A stretch of 64,000 nt of DNA, from NCBI GenBank assembly GCA_001570385.1, contig BBYL01000019.1, forward strand, positions 156,232-220,231, in the 5' to 3' direction. The position numbers were made by a program, and so were the translations under genes. The stretch comes from Microtetraspora glauca. GTDB lineage: Bacteria; Actinomycetota; Actinomycetes; Streptosporangiales; Streptosporangiaceae. The notes below the pieces were generated by a model. That model saw only the letters and a program-made list of their open reading frames with translations, made no database searches and was not told the origin of the DNA. Of the stretch, positions 61,746-64,000 are shown piece by piece; the first letter of the stretch is position 1; the number at the start of each line of letters is the position of its first letter.

Positions 61746-62444
61746 GTGAACATCGAAGAACTGCTGGCAGAGGGACGGCACATCGAAGGGCTCGATCTCT
61801 CGGGTGCGGCGCTCACCGATCTGCTGGCGGCGGAACCGTATGTCTTCAAAGACTGCGACCTGTCGGACGCCGACCTCGGGGAGGCCGACCTGGCGGGCTA
61901 CGTCTTCGAGGGGTGCGCTCTCGTAAGAACCGATTTCCGCGGCGCGGACCTCGAAGGCGCCCGATTCAACGGCGGCGGAGGCGCGACGACCAGATTCGGC
62001 GGAGCCGAGTTGACCGACGCGGAATTCACCAGTGTCGACCTGTCGGGCGCGCAGTTCGGCAACGCGCTGCTGACGGACGCGCGCTTCACCGGCTGCCGCA
62101 TGATCGGTGCCGCGCTGGGCGGATCCAGGGGGACGTCCTTCTCCGTCTCCCACTCCAATCTCACTCTGGCCGACCTGTCCGGATGTTCCTTCCGGAAGCA
62201 GGAGTTGGACGGAATCCGATTCGACGAGGCGAACCTCGCCGCCTGCGACTTCACCGGTGCCGTTTTCACCGACTGCCGCCTCATCCGCGCCAGGTTGGTC
62301 GGCACGAAGTTCGCCAGGGCCGACCTCCGGGGGGCCGACATAGGGGAACCTGACGACGGCCAACTCCGTGCTTTCGCCGGCGCCGTCATCAGTCCTGCCC
62401 AGGCCGCCGCCGTGCTCGCGGCACGTGGACTGACGGTTCTCTGA
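61746..62444 (+). CDS. Pentapeptide-repeat protein
   Basis: This protein of about 232 residues is dominated by A(D/N)LxX pentapeptides (CDLSDADLGEADLAGYVFEG, TDFRGADLEGARFNGG, ADLSGCSFRKQELDGIRFDE, ANLAACDFTGAVFTDCRLIR). These fold as a quadrilateral beta-helix. The C-terminal tail PAQAAAVLAARGL resembles that of MfpA/McbG-like and DNA-mimic pentapeptide proteins, some of which protect DNA gyrase. GTG at 61746 is a likely start; ATG 61665 would add 27 poorly structured residues. Confidence 0.78.
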   Translation: MNIEELLAEGRHIEGLDLSGAALTDLLAAEPYVFKDCDLSDADLGEADLAGYVFEGCALVRTDFRGADLEGARFNGGGGATTRFGGAELTDAEFTSVDLSGAQFGNALLTDARFTGCRMIGAALGGSRGTSFSVSHSNLTLADLSGCSFRKQELDGIRFDEANLAACDFTGAVFTDCRLIRARLVGTKFARADLRGADIGEPDDGQLRAFAGAVISPAQAAAVLAARGLTVL

Positions 62445-62702
62445 ACAACTGCCACATCGCAGTCGCTGTTCTCATGACATGGGGCCAGGGCCTTGTCCTC
62501 ACCCCCCTCGGCCGAACTGTCTGCCCTTTGGATCCCGCCGCTACGTCGCGGCGGTCACCACAGCGCGGCCGTGGACGTCATCGCCCAGGGTGTGGAGCGT
62601 CCGGCAGACCTCCGCCCGGCCTCTGTCGTCGCCGACGCCATGTCGGTCGCCGCGCGGCGTTCCCAGGCACCTCCAAGTGGAACTCAAGATCAACCTTTTA
62701 GC
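62445..62702. other. Intergenic stretch, no gene seen
   Basis: About 260 bases between the pentapeptide gene and the lipoprotein gene. The lipoprotein frame stays open upstream to about 62493 but lacks coding character. No clear ribosome site or operator. Confidence 0.3.
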
Positions 62703-63527
62703 GTGCTCCGGGTGCGAAGAGCGTTGTTGGCGACCGGCCTGTTGGCCGTGACCCTGACCGGATGCGGGATGGCCGGGGTTCCCGGAATCTCCGGGACGGC
62801 AGAGGTGACGGACACGGCAGGCGGCGGACGAGGGAGTGATTCGGTGAGCGTGGAACAGGCCGGCATCGGAGAGATCGAACCTGGTGTGCTCAAGGGACGG
62901 GTGGTCGACGGTAAGGGCACACCGCTCGCCGGTGTGCAGATCGTGGCGGACAACCAACTGCTGTACAACAGCAACCTCATCGTGCCGACCGACGCCGAGG
63001 GCTTCTACCGCGTGGAGACGAATGTCGCGGCCACGTTCCATGCGACGGCCACGGTGACCCGTCAGTACAACGGGCAGACGTACTCGCTGGACCTGGCGCC
63101 CGATGACGACATGTCGTTCGCCGGGCCCACCGGCGCGATCAGGAACTTCACCTGGAAGCTCACCGGGCAGAGAGCCGACGGCCTGGGTGTCCACGGAAGC
63201 TCGGTGCTCATCTATCTGGACTACCGCGATCCGCAGGATCCGGAGGCGTACCTGCAGGACGAGAACGTGGAGCTCACGCTCACCCCCGAAGGGCCGTTGA
63301 TCGACGGTTCCCAGGGGAGCACCATCACCCGGAAGTCGACCCGGACCGGGGACGGCTCGGGCGTGCACGACGTGCCCCTCGGCCGCTACCGGATCACCGC
63401 GACCTACGAAGGCCGCCCGCTCCGCGTCAAACCGCGCAATCGCGGGGAATACGCGCCCGAGATCGTCGCGGACTTCGAGACCATCATGACCGGCATCTAC
63501 CAGATCAACCTGGAACTGGCGCTCTGA
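62703..63527 (+). CDS. Lipoprotein with carboxypeptidase-regulatory-like (transthyretin-type) domain
   Basis: This protein of about 274 residues has a lipoprotein signal (ALLATGLLAVTLTGCGM, lipobox LTGC). A Gly/Thr/Ser linker follows, then VLKGRVVDGKGTPLAGVQIV and TDAEGFYRVETN, the CarboxypepD_reg/Ig-like pattern of surface proteins. A beta-rich C-terminal half ends with TGIYQINLEL. The start at GTG 62703 fits the signal length but lacks a good ribosome site. Probably a surface-exposed binding protein. Confidence 0.65.
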   Translation: MLRVRRALLATGLLAVTLTGCGMAGVPGISGTAEVTDTAGGGRGSDSVSVEQAGIGEIEPGVLKGRVVDGKGTPLAGVQIVADNQLLYNSNLIVPTDAEGFYRVETNVAATFHATATVTRQYNGQTYSLDLAPDDDMSFAGPTGAIRNFTWKLTGQRADGLGVHGSSVLIYLDYRDPQDPEAYLQDENVELTLTPEGPLIDGSQGSTITRKSTRTGDGSGVHDVPLGRYRITATYEGRPLRVKPRNRGEYAPEIVADFETIMTGIYQINLELAL

Positions 63528-63641
63528 GATGAGCTCGGCCGGACAAAGAGGCAGGCGGCGATCCGTGCGAGCGTACGGTGGCCACGCATGTGATCCGGCG
63601 GTGAGAACGCGACGGGCGGGCGGTGGGATCCGTGGGGCACA

Positions 63642-63672
63642 ACCCCGTGATCCGATCAGCGGATCACGGGGT
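63642..63672. terminator. Bidirectional hairpin terminator
   Basis: ACCCCGTGATCCG and CGGATCACGGGGT form a 13-bp perfect stem around ATCAG. It lies between the converging lipoprotein and repeat-protein genes and can serve both. Confidence 0.8.
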
Positions 63673-63700
63673 CCGGCAGGGCTGCTGTGCGCGTTCTGAT

Positions 63701-64000
63701 CTAGTCCGTGCCGCCGGCGAGGGCGATCTGCTTGACATTGGTGTTCTCGGTCACCCAGGTGGCCGAGAGGCCGCCTTCTTTGACGAGGGCGGTGCCGTCG
63801 GCTTTGAGGACGCCGATGCGGTTGCCCGCGAGGGCGATCTGGGTGATGCCGATGTTTTCGGTCACCCAGGTGGCTGACAGGCCGCCTTCTTTGACGAGGG
63901 CGGTGCCGTCGGCTTTGAGGACGCCGATGCGGTTGCCCGCGAGGGCGATCTGGGTGATGTCGGCGTTTTCGGTCACCCAGGTGGCTGACAGGCCGCCTTC
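63701..64000 (-). CDS. Repeat (propeller-like) protein, C-terminal part only
   Basis: The last 99 codons of a minus-strand gene whose 5' part lies beyond the window. Units of 37 residues recur with GLSATWVTENIGITQIALAG and NRIGVLKADGTALVKEG cores. DNA units of 111 bases are nearly identical from 63831 and 63942, with a more divergent last unit from 63720. The regular strand pattern suggests a beta-propeller or tectonin/lectin-like solenoid. Start, total repeat number and any catalytic domain are unknown. It ends at a TAG at 63701. Confidence 0.6.
   Translation of the reverse strand, partial: EGGLSATWVTENADITQIALAGNRIGVLKADGTALVKEGGLSATWVTENIGITQIALAGNRIGVLKADGTALVKEGGLSATWVTENTNVKQIALAGGTD

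Overview
The window is high-GC DNA, with most codons G/C-ending and many GTG starts plus one TTG start. An F420-type luciferase-like oxidoreductase, a MXAN_6230/SCO0854-type RING protein, many small secreted proteins and actinobacterial IS families point to an actinomycete, probably of the Streptosporangiales or Streptomycetales. That placement is inference. No rRNA and no CRISPR array were seen.

Layout. (1) 1-16.4 kb is a fermentative or low-oxygen carbon and stress block. It holds the tail of one PEP synthase, a GH65 phosphorylase, an acetyl-CoA-synthetase-like enzyme, a four-gene minus-strand operon (pyruvate dehydrogenase E1alpha, E1beta, E2, then an acyl carrier protein), a complete PEP synthase, a universal stress protein, a multicopper oxidase, a CBS-domain protein and an SPFH protein. 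Palindromes resembling the DevR/DosR (OsdR) box lie upstream of several of these genes. (2) 16.4-20.7 kb holds an integrase relic beside a tRNA-Gly-like 3' end, an F420 oxidoreductase and a large RING plus TerD-like protein. (3) 21.2-30.5 kb is a selenocysteine module: a three-subunit formate dehydrogenase whose catalytic subunit reads through an in-frame UGA followed by a GGUCU-loop SECIS hairpin, then selD and tRNA-Sec. An IS30 relic and a small NUDIX/P-loop cassette bounded by inverted repeats sit between fdh and selD. selA and selB are not in the window.

(4) 30.5-57.7 kb looks like a decaying island. It holds relics of IS3, IS4 and IS5 elements, phage tail and terminase genes, an integrase, a deacetylase, an aminoglycoside-phosphotransferase-like gene and an S74 fiber protein, mixed with intact genes. 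A degenerate copy of the tRNA-Sec 3' end lies at 57.7 kb in the same orientation as the real gene. Intact cargo includes a secreted vWA protein, a methyltransferase, a PAP2 enzyme, a tight four-gene TelA/vWA/substrate-binding/XpaC-like operon, an AI-2E-type transporter, a BTRD1-repeat protein and a lectin made of three nearly identical 44-residue repeats. (5) 57.8-64 kb holds a divergent MFS/MarR pair, a TetR regulator, a pentapeptide-repeat protein, a lipoprotein and the 3' end of a repeat protein that runs off the window.

The best leads for new biology are the TelA/vWA operon, the RING-TerD protein, the near-symmetric trefoil lectin, and the acyl carrier protein embedded in a pyruvate dehydrogenase operon. 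All functions are read from motifs by eye; no database search was run.
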